Notes under the pieces: generated by a model
What the model saw: the letters and a program-made list of their open reading frames with translations, nothing else
What the model was told of the DNA's origin: nothing
Database searches by the model: none
Translations under genes and position numbers: made by a program
NCBI GenBank assembly: GCA_021733645.1
Contig: JAHREJ010000013.1
Span: forward strand, 1-64,000
Direction: 5' to 3'
Source: Bacillus subtilis subsp. subtilis
GTDB lineage: Bacteria; Pseudomonadota; Gammaproteobacteria; Xanthomonadales; Xanthomonadaceae
DNA length: 64,000 bases
In this document: positions 26,255-35,340 of the stretch, in pieces
How positions within the stretch are numbered: the stretch's first letter is position 1
Layout of the letters: every line of letters starts with the position of its first letter

Positions 26255-27760
26255 ATGACTGTTGCAGCGCCCCGTATCCGCATGTTGATCGATGGCCAGT
26301 TCGTCGAGTCGGCCAGCTCCCACTGGCAGAACGTGGTCAATCCGGCCACCCAGGACGTCCTGGCCCAGGTGCCGTTCGCCACCGCAGGTGAAGTCGATGC
26401 GGCCGTGGCTGCGGCCAAGGAAGCCTTCAAGACCTGGCGCAAGACGCCCATCGGCACCCGCGCGCGCATCTTCCTGAAGTACCAGCAGCTGATCCGCGAA
26501 AACATGAGCGAACTGGCGCACATCCTGTCGGCCGAGCAGGGAAAGACCGTGCCCGACGCCGAAGGCGATGTGTTCCGTGGCCTGGAAGTGGTCGAACACG
26601 CCGCGGCCATCGGCAACCTGCAGCTGGGCGAGCTGGCCAACAACGTGGCCAATGGCGTGGACACCTACACCCTGCTGCAGCCGTTGGGCGTGTGCGCGGG
26701 CATCACCCCGTTCAACTTCCCGGCGATGATTCCGCTGTGGATGTTCCCGATGGCCATTGCAACGGGCAACACCTTCATCCTCAAGCCGTCCGAGCAGGAC
26801 CCGATGGTCACCATGCGCCTGGTTGAACTGGCGCTGGAAGCGGGCATCCCCAAGGGCGTGCTGAACGTCGTGCACGGCGGCGAAGACGTGGTCAACGCGA
26901 TCTGCGACCACCCCGACATCAAGGCCGTGTCGTTCGTGGGTTCCACCCGCGTGGGTACCCACGTCTACAACCGCGCCTCGCTGGCCGGCAAGCGCGTGCA
27001 GTGCATGATGGGCGCCAAGAACCACGCCGTGGTGCTGCCGGACGCCAACAAGGAACAGAGCCTCAACGCAATGGTCGGGGCCGCCTTCGGTGCGGCCGGC
27101 CAGCGTTGCATGGCCGCCTCCACCCTGGTGCTGGTGGGCGAAGCGCGCGCGTGGGTGCCGGACCTGGTGGCCAAGGCCAAGACCCTGAAGGTCAGCGGTG
27201 GCAGCGTGGCCGGTACCGATGTCGGTCCGGTGATCTCCTGTGCCGCACGCGAACGCGTCGAAGCACTGATCGCCTCGGGCGTGGAGCAGGGCGCCAAGCT
27301 GGTGCTGGACGGCCGCAACCCGCAGGTGGACGGCTTCGAGAAGGGCAACTTTGTGGGCCCGACCATCTTCGATGGCGTCACCCCGGGCATGCGCATCTAC
27401 GACGAGGAAATCTTCGGGCCGGTGCTGGTGATTCTGGAAGCGGACACGCTGGAAGACGCCATCGCACTGATCAACGCCAATCCCAACGGTAACGGCACCG
27501 CACTGTTCACCCAGTCCGGCGCGGCCGCGCGCAAGTTCCAGGAAGACATCGACGTGGGCCAGGTCGGCATCAACGTGCCGATCCCGGTACCGGTGCCGCT
27601 GTTCTCCTTCACCGGTTCGCGCGCATCCAAGCTCGGCGACCTGGGCCCGTACGGCAAGCAGGTGGTGATGTTCTACACCCAGACCAAGACGATCACCTCG
27701 CGCTGGTTCGATGACGAGACGCTGGGCCACGGCGTCAACACCACGATCAGCCTGAAATAA
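26255..27760 (+). CDS. mmsA: Methylmalonate-semialdehyde dehydrogenase (CoA-acylating)
   Basis: A 501-residue aldehyde dehydrogenase converting methylmalonate semialdehyde to propionyl-CoA in valine (and thymine) breakdown. Features include [11 protein letters not shown] at the N-terminus, the [19 protein letters not shown] motif, the NAD region [10 protein letters not shown] and the catalytic cysteine in GQRCMA (about 285). The C-terminal [11 protein letters not shown] is typical of MmsA. The ATG at 26255 matches relatives; an ATG at 26222 would add 11 residues and overlaps the palindrome. First gene of the valine operon. Confidence 0.96.
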   Translation: MTVAAPRIRMLIDGQFVESASSHWQNVVNPATQDVLAQVPFATAGEVDAAVAAAKEAFKTWRKTPIGTRARIFLKYQQLIRENMSELAHILSAEQGKTVPDAEGDVFRGLEVVEHAAAIGNLQLGELANNVANGVDTYTLLQPLGVCAGITPFNFPAMIPLWMFPMAIATGNTFILKPSEQDPMVTMRLVELALEAGIPKGVLNVVHGGEDVVNAICDHPDIKAVSFVGSTRVGTHVYNRASLAGKRVQCMMGAKNHAVVLPDANKEQSLNAMVGAAFGAAGQRCMAASTLVLVGEARAWVPDLVAKAKTLKVSGGSVAGTDVGPVISCAARERVEALIASGVEQGAKLVLDGRNPQVDGFEKGNFVGPTIFDGVTPGMRIYDEEIFGPVLVILEADTLEDAIALINANPNGNGTALFTQSGAAARKFQEDIDVGQVGINVPIPVPVPLFSFTGSRASKLGDLGPYGKQVVMFYTQTKTITSRWFDDETLGHGVNTTISLK

Positions 27761-27779
27761 GAGACAACGGAGTTCGACC

Positions 27780-28946
27780 ATGAGCCACTCGATGACGACG
27801 GAACTCGACGAAGCGCAGCAGGCCTATAGAGAGGCCGCGCGCGACTTCGCCCAGGCCGAACTGGCGCCACACGCCGCGCGCTGGGATGCGGAGGGCATCT
27901 TTCCGCGCGAGGCGATCGCCAAGGCCGGGGAACTCGGGTTCTGTGGCCTGTACATGGACCCCGAAGTCGGCGGCAGCGGCCTGAGCCGTCTGGACGCCGC
28001 CGTCGTCATCGAGGAGCTCGCCAACGTGGATCCGTCCACTGCGGCCTATATCAGCATCCACAACATGGCCTCGTGGATGGTGGCCAAGTGGGGCCAGGAC
28101 AGCCTGCGTGCGGCGTGGGGCAGCGACCTGTCCTCGGGCACCAAGCTGGCCTCCTACTGCCTCACCGAGCCGGGTGCCGGTTCGGATGCGGCCTCGCTGA
28201 AGACCAGCGCGGTGCGCGATGGCGACGACTACGTGCTGAACGGCGCCAAGGCTTTCATTTCCGGCGCCGGTGCCACCGAACTGCTGGTGGTGATGGCGCG
28301 CACCGGCGGTGCCGGCGCGGGCGGTATCAGCGCGATCGCGGTGCCGGCCGACCTGCCCGGCATCAGCTATGGCCGCAAGGAAGAAAAGATGGGCTGGAAC
28401 AGCCAGCCCACCCGCGGCATCACCTTTGACAACGTCCGCGTGCCGGCCAGCCACCTGTTGGGAGAGGAGGGTGGTGGCTTCAAGCTGGCGATGAAGGGGC
28501 TCGACGGTGGCCGCATCAACATCGCCGCCTGTTCGCTGGGGGCCGCCCAGGGCGCGCTGGATGCCGCACGCCGCTACATGGGCGAGCGGCGCCAGTTCGG
28601 CAAGGCGCTGTCTGAATTCCAGGCCCTGCAGTTCAAACTGGCCGACATGGTTACCCAGCTGGTGGCCGCGCGGCAGATGGTGCATACCGCCGCGCGCAAG
28701 CTTGATGCCGGCACCAGCGATGCCAACGTATGGTGCGCGATGGCCAAGCGTTTCGCCACCGATGCCGGCTTCAACATCTGCAACGAAGCGCTGCAGATCC
28801 ACGGCGGCTACGGCTATATCCGTGAATACCCCATCGAACGGCTGCTGCGCGATTCGCGCGTGCACCAGATCCTGGAAGGCACCAACGAGATCATGCGGGT
28901 GATCGTGGCCCGCCACCTGCTCAACACCGAAGAGGAACTGCGATGA
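27780..28946 (+). CDS. Acyl-CoA dehydrogenase, isobutyryl-CoA type
   Basis: A 388-residue FAD acyl-CoA dehydrogenase. Signature blocks are CLTEPGAGSDAASLKT (FAD and substrate contacts), the flavin-binding GWNSQPTRGITFDNV, the stretch QIHGGYGYIREYPIERLLRD and the catalytic Glu in LEGTNEI near residue 366. ISIHNMASWM resembles ACAD8-type isobutyryl-CoA dehydrogenases. In this operon it should oxidise isobutyryl-CoA to methacrylyl-CoA. It lies 19 bp after mmsA and overlaps the next gene by 4 bp (ATGA). An alternative Met is at residue 5. Confidence 0.92.
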   Translation: MSHSMTTELDEAQQAYREAARDFAQAELAPHAARWDAEGIFPREAIAKAGELGFCGLYMDPEVGGSGLSRLDAAVVIEELANVDPSTAAYISIHNMASWMVAKWGQDSLRAAWGSDLSSGTKLASYCLTEPGAGSDAASLKTSAVRDGDDYVLNGAKAFISGAGATELLVVMARTGGAGAGGISAIAVPADLPGISYGRKEEKMGWNSQPTRGITFDNVRVPASHLLGEEGGGFKLAMKGLDGGRINIAACSLGAAQGALDAARRYMGERRQFGKALSEFQALQFKLADMVTQLVAARQMVHTAARKLDAGTSDANVWCAMAKRFATDAGFNICNEALQIHGGYGYIREYPIERLLRDSRVHQILEGTNEIMRVIVARHLLNTEEELR

Positions 28947-29740
28947 TGGATTGGCGCACGCACGCACACACCGGCCTGCAGGTCGAGGCCGACGGCCACG
29001 TCGCCGTGGTCACCCTGGACAATCCGCCCGCCCATACCTGGACCGTGCACAGCCTGTCGGCGCTGCGCGACCTGGTTGGTGCACTCAATGCCGACAGCGG
29101 CATCTACGCGCTGGTCATCACCGGTGGCGGCGAGAAATTCTTCTCCGCCGGGGCCGACCTCAAGCAGTTCGCCTCCGGCGACAAGGCCGCCGCCCGCGAA
29201 GCCGCGCGTCGTTTCGGTGAAGCGTTCGAGGCGCTGTCCAGCTTCCGTGGCGTGTCCATCGCCGCGATCAACGGTTACGCGATGGGCGGTGGCCTGGAAT
29301 GCGCGTTGGCCTGCGACCTGCGCATCATCGAAGAACACGCCCAGGTGGCGCTGCCGGAGGCCACGGTCGGCCTGCTGCCGTGCGCCGGTGGCACCCAGAA
29401 CCTGCCGCGCCTGGTGGGCGAAGGCTGGGCCAAGCGGATGATCCTGCTCGGCGAGCGCATCGATGCGGACACCGCACTGCGCATTGGCCTGGCCGAAGAA
29501 AAGGTCGGCAAGGGCGAGGCCAAGGCCCTGGCGCTGGCATGGGCGCACAAGGCCGGCAAGCAGAGCCCGACCAGCATCGCGGCGTGCAAGACCCTGGTCC
29601 AGGCCACCCGCAGCGGCACCCATGCCTCGGCCCTGGTGGCCGAGCGCGAGGCCTTCGTGGACCTGTTCGACCGCGCCGACCAGGCCGAGGGCGTCAATGC
29701 CTTCCTGGAAAAGCGCGCGCCGCAGTGGAAGAACGCATGA
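28943..29740 (+). CDS. Enoyl-CoA hydratase/isomerase family protein
   Basis: A 265-residue crotonase-fold enzyme. The oxyanion segment GGGEKFFSAGADLKQFASGD and the later INGYAMGGGLECALACDLRI with PEATVGLLPCAGGTQNLPRL carry the two catalytic glutamates of hydratases. In the valine pathway it would hydrate methacrylyl-CoA to 3-hydroxyisobutyryl-CoA. It overlaps its neighbours on both sides by 4 bp (ATGA). Confidence 0.9.
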   Translation: MMDWRTHAHTGLQVEADGHVAVVTLDNPPAHTWTVHSLSALRDLVGALNADSGIYALVITGGGEKFFSAGADLKQFASGDKAAAREAARRFGEAFEALSSFRGVSIAAINGYAMGGGLECALACDLRIIEEHAQVALPEATVGLLPCAGGTQNLPRLVGEGWAKRMILLGERIDADTALRIGLAEEKVGKGEAKALALAWAHKAGKQSPTSIAACKTLVQATRSGTHASALVAEREAFVDLFDRADQAEGVNAFLEKRAPQWKNA

Positions 29741-30912
29741 GCAGCGTGGACACCGCCGTTGAGGCACCGGTGCTGTTCGAAGAGCGCACTGCCGGCAACG
29801 GCATGCGCATCGGCATCGCCACGCTCAACGCGCCGCGCACCCTCAATGGCTTCTCGCTGCCAATGGCGCACCTGTTGCGTGAGCGGCTGGACGCCTGGGC
29901 ATCCGATGACAGCATCGCGCTGGTGGTGCTGCAGGGTGCAGGCGAAAAGGCGTTCTGCGCTGGCGGTGACCTGCACAGTCTGTATCGCAGCATGGTCGAC
30001 TACCGCGAAGCCGGAACAAGCGACATCGGCGACAACGCCTACGCCGCCGAATTCTTCGACGTCGAATACCGCGTCGACTACGCCATCCACACCTATCCCA
30101 AGCCAATCCTGTGCTGGGGCCACGGCATCGTCATGGGCGGCGGCATCGGGCTGATGTCCGGTGCCAGCCACCGCGTGGTCAGCGAGCGCTCCAAGCTGGC
30201 CTTCCCGGAAATCACCGTGGGCCTGTTCCCCGATGTGGGCGGCAGCTATCTGCTGCCGCGCGTGCCGGGCAAGGGCGGTCTGTTCCTGGCATTGACCGGT
30301 GCACCGCTCAATGCCGGCGATGCCATCTATGCCGGCCTGGCCGACATCCACATCGCCGAAGCGCAGCGCGGGGCCGTGTTCAGCGCGCTCACCGAGGTGC
30401 ACTGGAGCACCGAGGCCAAGCGCAATCACGAACAACTCAGCGCACTGCTGCAGCAGCATGCCAGCGATGCGGTCACCGGCCCGCTGCTGCGCAATGCCGC
30501 CGCCGTCGATGCGCTGTGCGCCGGCGATGACCTGGCCGCGATCGTCGCTGCCATCACCGCGCTGGAAAGCGACGACCCGTGGTTGCAGACCGCCCGGGCC
30601 ACGCTTGCCGCCGGTGCGCCCGGTTCGGCACGGTTGGCGTTTGAACTGCAGCGCCGCGCAGCCGGTGCCTCGCTGGCCGAGGTGTACCGGTTCGAATATG
30701 TCACTGCGCTGCATTGCGCTGCCCACGGCGATTTCGCCGAAGGCATCCGCGCGCTGCTGATCGACAAGGACCGCAATCCGCAGTGGCAGCCACGCACGCT
30801 GGCCGACGCCACCGTGGCGTGGGCCCAGACCTTCTTCGTTTCGCCCTGGTCGGATGCGGCGCATCCGCTGGCCGACCTCGGCGCCACCGTCCCTGAAAGG
30901 AGCCACGCATGA
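29737..30912 (+). CDS. 3-Hydroxyisobutyryl-CoA hydrolase
   Basis: A 391-residue crotonase-fold hydrolase, longer than a hydratase as expected for HIBCH. Motifs: GEKAFCAGGDLHSLY, GIVMGGGIGLMSGASHRVV, and FPEITVGLFPDVGGSYLLPR with the catalytic Glu and Asp. It releases free 3-hydroxyisobutyrate, the substrate for the next enzyme. It is translationally coupled to both neighbours by ATGA overlaps. Confidence 0.93.
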   Translation: MSSVDTAVEAPVLFEERTAGNGMRIGIATLNAPRTLNGFSLPMAHLLRERLDAWASDDSIALVVLQGAGEKAFCAGGDLHSLYRSMVDYREAGTSDIGDNAYAAEFFDVEYRVDYAIHTYPKPILCWGHGIVMGGGIGLMSGASHRVVSERSKLAFPEITVGLFPDVGGSYLLPRVPGKGGLFLALTGAPLNAGDAIYAGLADIHIAEAQRGAVFSALTEVHWSTEAKRNHEQLSALLQQHASDAVTGPLLRNAAAVDALCAGDDLAAIVAAITALESDDPWLQTARATLAAGAPGSARLAFELQRRAAGASLAEVYRFEYVTALHCAAHGDFAEGIRALLIDKDRNPQWQPRTLADATVAWAQTFFVSPWSDAAHPLADLGATVPERSHA

Positions 30913-31799
30913 GCCGTATTGCATTCATCGGGTTGGGCAACATGGGCGGGCCGATGGCCGCCAACCTGGCCAAGGCCGGCCACGCCGTGCGCGTGTTCGA
31001 CCTGGTGCCTGCCGCCGTGCAGGCCGCCGTCGATGCCGGCGCCAGCGCCGCGCATTCCGCACTGGATACCCTCACCGACGCCGAGATCGTGATCTCGATG
31101 CTGCCGGCCAGCCGCCACGTCGAAGGGGTATACCTGGGCGATGACGGCCTGCTTGGCGACATCCCCGGCGGCGCGCTGGTCATCGACTGCAGCACCATTG
31201 CCCCGGCCACCGCGCGCAAGGTCTCCGAAGCGGCGGCCGCCCGCGGCCTGCAGATGCTGGATGCGCCGGTCTCCGGCGGCACTGCCGGCGCCCAGGCCGG
31301 CACCTTGACCTTCATCGTCGGCGGTGAAGCCGACGCGCTCGAACGCGCCCGCCCGATCCTGCACGCGATGGGCAAGAACATCTTCCACGTCGGTGCCAGC
31401 GGTGCCGGCCAGGTGGCCAAGCTGTGCAACAACATGGCGCTCGGGGTGATCATGGCCGTCACCGGCGAGTCGATCGCACTCGGCGTGGCCCACGGGCTGG
31501 ACCCGAAGGTGCTGTCGCAGATGATGGCGGTCAGCACCGGCCGCAGCTGGGCCACCGAAGTGTGCAACCCGTGGCCGGGCGTGCTGGAAAATGCGCCGGC
31601 CTCGCGCGGTTACAGCGGCGGCTTCGGCAGCGACCTGATGCTCAAGGACATGGGCCTGGCGGTGGAAGCGGCGATGAACGTCGGTGCTTCCATCCCGCTG
31701 GGTGAGCTGGCCCGCAACCTGTACTCGATGAACCACCAGGCCGGCCGCGGCAAACTGGATTTCTCCAGCGTCGTGCAGCTGATCGCAAACGAAAAGTAA
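30909..31799 (+). CDS. mmsB: 3-Hydroxyisobutyrate dehydrogenase
   Basis: A 296-residue NAD-dependent dehydrogenase of the beta-hydroxyacid family that makes methylmalonate semialdehyde for MmsA. The N-terminus has the Rossmann motif IGLGNMGGPMAANLAKAG, followed by the substrate loop DAPVSGGTAGAQAG and the catalytic-lysine region GAGQVAKLCNNMAL. The last gene of the operon; the transcript ends at the terminator at 31941. Confidence 0.95.
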   Translation: MSRIAFIGLGNMGGPMAANLAKAGHAVRVFDLVPAAVQAAVDAGASAAHSALDTLTDAEIVISMLPASRHVEGVYLGDDGLLGDIPGGALVIDCSTIAPATARKVSEAAAARGLQMLDAPVSGGTAGAQAGTLTFIVGGEADALERARPILHAMGKNIFHVGASGAGQVAKLCNNMALGVIMAVTGESIALGVAHGLDPKVLSQMMAVSTGRSWATEVCNPWPGVLENAPASRGYSGGFGSDLMLKDMGLAVEAAMNVGASIPLGELARNLYSMNHQAGRGKLDFSSVVQLIANEK

Positions 31800-31802
31800 C
31801 GG

Positions 31803-31825
31803 GTAGTGTCGGCCGCTGGTCGGCA
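31803..31825 (+). repeat. SMAG-like GTAG-headed hairpin repeat
   Basis: GTAG followed by a TGTCGGCC...GGTCGGCA hairpin, just after the mmsB stop. The GTAG head with a short stem-loop is the pattern of SMAG elements of Stenotrophomonas. Related copies lie at 31863 and 51777-51847. Confidence 0.65.
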
Positions 31826-31862
31826 ACTGCACTACTGAAACCGGCGACATCCGGCTTCACCG

Positions 31863-31888
31863 GTAGGCAACGACCGATGATCGTTGCC
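31863..31888 (+). repeat. SMAG-like GTAG-headed hairpin repeat, second type
   Basis: GTAG followed by GCAACGA and its complement TCGTTGC with a seven-base loop. The head is conserved and the stem differs from the copy 60 bp upstream, as in subfamilies of these repeats. Confidence 0.5.
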
Positions 31889-31902
31889 GCCACACAAGAC
31901 GC

Positions 31903-31926
31903 ATCCCGTGGGCGTACCCACGGGAT
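31903..31926. repeat. Perfect 10-bp hairpin
   Basis: ATCCCGTGGG and its exact complement enclose CGTA. It lies just before the operon terminator and has no T-run of its own, so it may belong to the cluster of palindromic repeats at this site. Confidence 0.55.
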
Positions 31927-31940
31927 CCACCGCGGTGGGA

Positions 31941-31986
31941 TGGGCGGTTGCCAAGCGATCCAGCCAGGCAGCCGCCCATTTTTTTT
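31941..31986 (+). terminator. Rho-independent terminator of the valine operon
   Basis: A 12-bp stem (TGGGCGGTTGCC / GGCAGCCGCCCA with one G-U pair) with a 14-base loop is followed by eight T residues at 31979-31986. It points rightward, about 140 bp after mmsB. Confidence 0.85.
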
Positions 31987-32032
31987 CCCGCGCGTGAGGT
32001 GCCGACCGTGATCCGGTACAGCACCTGCGGCA

Positions 32033-32458
32033 TCAGGCAACGGTCAGGGTCACGTCGATGTTGCCGCGGGTCGCGTTGGAGTACGGGCACACGATGTGCG
32101 CCTTCTGCACCAGTTCTTCCACCTGCTCGCGCGGCAGGCCCGGCACGCTGATCTCCAGCGCCACTTCGATGCCGAAGCCGGTCGGGATCTGGCCGATGCC
32201 GACCTTGCCGGTGATCGCGGTTTCCGCCGGCAGCGCAACCTTGGCCTGGCCGGCCACGAACTTCAGCGCGCCCAGGAAGCAGGCCGAATAGCCGGCGGCA
32301 AACAGCTGCTCCGGGTTGGTGCCCGGGCCGCCCGCGCCGCCCAGCTCGCGCGGGGTGGACAGCTGCACGTCCAGCACGTTGTCGGACGAGGTGGCGTGGC
32401 CTTCACGGCCGCCGGTGGCGGTGGCGGTGGCGGTGTACAGAACCTTTTCGATGGACAT
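32033..32458 (-). CDS. ohr: Organic hydroperoxide resistance protein
   Basis: A 141-residue OsmC/Ohr peroxidase that reduces organic and fatty-acid hydroperoxides. The redox cysteines are Cys60 ([10 protein letters not shown]) and Cys124 ([13 protein letters not shown]), with supporting Arg18 and Glu50, as in Ohr rather than OsmC. Xanthomonads usually have the MarR-type repressor OhrR next to ohr; none is here. Instead an AraC-type gene starts 110 bp away on the other strand. Confidence 0.95.
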   Translation of the reverse strand: MSIEKVLYTATATATGGREGHATSSDNVLDVQLSTPRELGGAGGPGTNPEQLFAAGYSACFLGALKFVAGQAKVALPAETAITGKVGIGQIPTGFGIEVALEISVPGLPREQVEELVQKAHIVCPYSNATRGNIDVTLTVA

Positions 32459-32568
32459 GGTGATCTCCTGCGGAGTGAATGGGGTGGGCCAGATGGCAGG
32501 GGTACTTTGACGCCCCTGGGGGTACGTTGGGTTACATTTCGTCTATCAAACTTGATCCAGAGTCCGAA

Positions 32569-33399
32569 ATGGTCGATCGCCTGCAGTCCCTGCTCCGTCG
32601 CTTCTCGGTCACTGCCGAAGTCTTTCATGCCGGCCCGCTCTGCGGTATCAACAATCTGGACGCCGAGGGCGAGCGTGGCCAGCTGCACCTGATCCACGAC
32701 GGCCAGGTCCGCGTGGAGCATGCCGATGGCAGCGTGCTGCAGATCGACCAGCCCAGCGTGCTGCTGTACCCGCGGCCGCTCGCCCACCGCTTCGTCACCG
32801 ACGCGCAGCGCGGTGCCGATTTCGCCTGCGCCCACCTGCAGTTCGAAGGCGCCGGCAACAACCCCGTGGCCGCGGCGCTGCCGGCCGCCATCTGCCTGCC
32901 ACTGGATCAGCTCTACGGCGGCCAGCCGATCCTGTCGGTGTTGTTCGAGGAGGCCTTCGCCCAGCGCTGCGGCCGCCAGGCGCTGCTCGACCGCCTGTTC
33001 GAGGTGGTGCTGATCCAGATCCTGCGCGCGCTGATGGAAAGTGGCCAACTGCGCGTGGGCCTGCTGGCCGGCATGGCCCACCCGCGCCTGCGCCATGCGC
33101 TGGTGGCCATGCACGACACGCCCGCAGAAGAATGGACACTGGAATCGCTGGCCCAGCGCGCCGGCATGTCGCGCAGCGCGTTTGCCGACACCTTCCGCGA
33201 CACCATCGGCAGCACCCCGGGCCAGTACCTGCAGGGCTGGCGCACGCGGCTGGTGCAGCAGGCATTGCGCAAGGGCCAGCCGCTCAAGCGCATCGCCATC
33301 GACGTCGGTTACGGTAGTGAGGCGGCACTGTCGCGCGCGTTCAAGGCACAGACCGGGCACTCGCCGCGGCAGTGGAAGCAGGGACTGTTGACGCAGTGA
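32569..33399 (+). CDS. AraC-family regulator with N-terminal cupin domain
   Basis: A 276-residue regulator. Residues 1-150 form a cupin-like sensor (DQPSVLLYPRPLAHRF), and the C-terminus has two helix-turn-helix units (LAQRAGMSRSAFADTFRDTI and IAIDVGYGSEAALSRAFKAQ) ending with the AraC signature GHSPRQWK. The start is the ATG at 32569; the frame extends upstream to 32479 but lacks conserved sequence. It is divergent from ohr and may regulate it, itself, or distant genes; ligand unknown. Confidence 0.88.
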   Translation: MVDRLQSLLRRFSVTAEVFHAGPLCGINNLDAEGERGQLHLIHDGQVRVEHADGSVLQIDQPSVLLYPRPLAHRFVTDAQRGADFACAHLQFEGAGNNPVAAALPAAICLPLDQLYGGQPILSVLFEEAFAQRCGRQALLDRLFEVVLIQILRALMESGQLRVGLLAGMAHPRLRHALVAMHDTPAEEWTLESLAQRAGMSRSAFADTFRDTIGSTPGQYLQGWRTRLVQQALRKGQPLKRIAIDVGYGSEAALSRAFKAQTGHSPRQWKQGLLTQ

Positions 33400-33495
33400 A
33401 ACAGGGGCGGTCTACGCGTGGCCGCTGCGCAGACGGGTGACCAAGCAACGCGCCGGGCGGGGTCCACTGTGCGTTGCTGAGGATACGGGGGCGAC

Positions 33496-33972
33496 CTATT
33501 GGACGTTGACAGGATCCATCGGGAACCTGATGGAGTACGCAGCAGTCGACCAGTGACCGCCATGTCCGCTGGATGGCTGGACCCACCGGAATTCCCAGGT
33601 CTGCGTTGTACCGTCGGGAAGGATGTTCTCCATCCTGAGTATCTCGCCAGGCGCACCGCTGTCGGGCAGCTTTCCGGGCGGCGCGGGAAGGTCGGGCGAC
33701 TGTGATGCAACAGGCGCCGCAACGGGCGTGGAAGCATGCGTCAGTCGCTCCAGTCTCACCTCGCCGTTTCGTCCGATCGGCGCGTAATCTGGCCAATGAC
33801 GGGTGATCCAGTCGAGAACGGCCCGCCCCTGCGCATTCCCGGCCTTGTAAGACTCATTCACCACAACGAAGGTGGTCCTGGTGTCTGACGCCTGCGTCAT
33901 CAATGGGGTTGCCAATCCACCGGCGATCAGCGTCAGCGCAAGCGCTGCCCTTCCAAGGGTTGCATGCTTCAT
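33496..33972 (-). CDS. Secreted protein of unknown function
   Basis: A 158-residue protein with a typical signal peptide (ALALTLIAGGLATPLMTQAS) and a mature part ending in a Gly/His-rich SSGHGGHWSTAAY. A central Pro/Ala segment suggests a linker. No family is recognised. It is flanked by non-coding sequence on both sides (nothing is seen in 33973-34226). Confidence 0.65.
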   Translation of the reverse strand: MKHATLGRAALALTLIAGGLATPLMTQASDTRTTFVVVNESYKAGNAQGRAVLDWITRHWPDYAPIGRNGEVRLERLTHASTPVAAPVASQSPDLPAPPGKLPDSGAPGEILRMENILPDGTTQTWEFRWVQPSSGHGGHWSTAAYSIRFPMDPVNVQ

Positions 33973-34226
33973 GGCTGTTCTTCCTTGCCTTTCTGGTCGG
34001 AACCGGGTGTGACCGCCCGACGTTCTGGCGGCAGACCTATGGTTTCAAGACAAGGTGTATGCGTCGACGGGCAAACGCGACATAGTCGACGCATGGCGAG
34101 ACGCATTTGCAGGACTCGGGTGCAGATCGATCGATTGCACCTAAGAGAAAGCCGCGGTGAGGAACCCCGTGCACCGTTCCCCACAGGGCCGAGGCACCTG
34201 GCGCGGGGTGAATCGTGGCACGTCGC

Positions 34227-35183
34227 CTAGATCGCCCACTCCCGATCGGTGGTGAACATGATTGTCAGCCACCGATCGGTGGACTCTTCCCCCAACGCCT
34301 CGCCAATCTCATCACGCAGCCGGTCCCATTCGATCAACGCGCGTGGCGGATCATCGGCGCGCACCACGAAGAACAACTCGATCTGTTCGCCACGCCCCAC
34401 CTTGGCCACGTAGCTGCGGTACTCCAGGAAACCGTGCCGCGCCACGATGTCGCGTGCCACCGCGTCCACATGCGCCTGCAGGTCCACCGGGGTGATCAGC
34501 AGAATGTCCGACAGCGCCTGGCGCACGGTGCCCAGCGGCGCCACCATCACAAACAGGCACACCACCAGCAGGATCGCCGGATCGATATAGGGCACCAGCC
34601 ACGCCCAGCGCGTATTGCCCAGCAGCCCGCCGCCGATGAAGGCCACCAGGTAGGCAGCCGACATGCTGGCCGACACCACCCAGTTCTTGCCATCCAGCGC
34701 GATGAACTCCGAGCCGATGCTGCGGTTGACGCGCCGGATGAACACCGCCAGCCCGATTTCGGCAATGATCGACAGCACCGCGAACAGGATCGCCGGTCCC
34801 AGTGCGATATCGCGCCCGCCAGACATCAGCGCATCCACCGCGTTGACCGCCGCATACAGCGCCGCGCCGATCATCAACGTACCGCTGACCCCCAGCACGA
34901 TCGGCTCCAGGTGCCAGAAGCCCATGGTGAAGCGCTGGTTCAAGCGCGACTGCAGCGTGTCCACGTGGGTCGACTGGCTGATCAGCCGCACCACCAGCAG
35001 CGACAACCAGGTCATCACCACGTCGATGCCGCCGTAGATGCCGTCGAAGATGATCAGCGAGGAGTTGGCCAGGAAGCCGAACACCACGGCCGCCATCGCC
35101 ATCGCCACCGACGCAGCGATGGACAGGCGCAGCACGCCTTGCTCGGTGGTGGGGTCGAACAGGCGCGGGCGGGGCGGGGTCAT
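34227..35183 (-). CDS. Cation diffusion facilitator family transporter
   Basis: A 318-residue inner-membrane protein with about six hydrophobic helices and a cytoplasmic C-terminal domain (VDLQAHVDAVARDIVARHGF). The family segment ANSSLIIFDGIYGGIDVVMT aligns with helix 2 of CDF proteins, and SEFIALDGKNWVVSASM with helix 5. In classic zinc exporters these helices supply D/HxxxD pairs; here they read DGIYG and DGKNW, so the metal site is non-canonical. Substrate could differ from zinc. Transcribed alone, with a terminator-like hairpin at 35300 on the far side. Confidence 0.8.
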   Translation of the reverse strand: MTPPRPRLFDPTTEQGVLRLSIAASVAMAMAAVVFGFLANSSLIIFDGIYGGIDVVMTWLSLLVVRLISQSTHVDTLQSRLNQRFTMGFWHLEPIVLGVSGTLMIGAALYAAVNAVDALMSGGRDIALGPAILFAVLSIIAEIGLAVFIRRVNRSIGSEFIALDGKNWVVSASMSAAYLVAFIGGGLLGNTRWAWLVPYIDPAILLVVCLFVMVAPLGTVRQALSDILLITPVDLQAHVDAVARDIVARHGFLEYRSYVAKVGRGEQIELFFVVRADDPPRALIEWDRLRDEIGEALGEESTDRWLTIMFTTDREWAI

Positions 35184-35299
35184 CGGGTGTCTTGCGGTGC
35201 GGGACGGTGCATTCTCGCCTGGATTGAGACGACAAGGACCAAGCGCACTGCAACCGCATTCAGGTCACTGCTTCCAACGGCGGTTAACGCCATCATGGC

Positions 35300-35331
35300 C
35301 TGAGAAGCGCGGCATGGGCCGCGCTTCTCAG
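35300..35331. repeat. Perfect 14-bp hairpin
   Basis: CTGAGAAGCGCGGC and its exact complement enclose ATGG. It lies between the CDF gene and the interrupted secreted-protein gene. No T-run follows in either direction; it could protect RNA 3' ends. Confidence 0.6.
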
Positions 35332-35340
35332 TGGGACAAA

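Noticed and set aside
26171..27781. N-terminal extension of the ScfR-type regulator across mmsA
   Set aside because: The open minus-strand frame continues through the whole mmsA gene on the other strand, but the helix-turn-helix begins only after 26170, and mmsA is unmistakable.
33903..34230. Small plus-strand frames in the gap between the 33496 and 34227 genes
   Set aside because: No ribosome site, composition unlike coding sequence, and no similarity to a known small-protein pattern; a small gene cannot be excluded.
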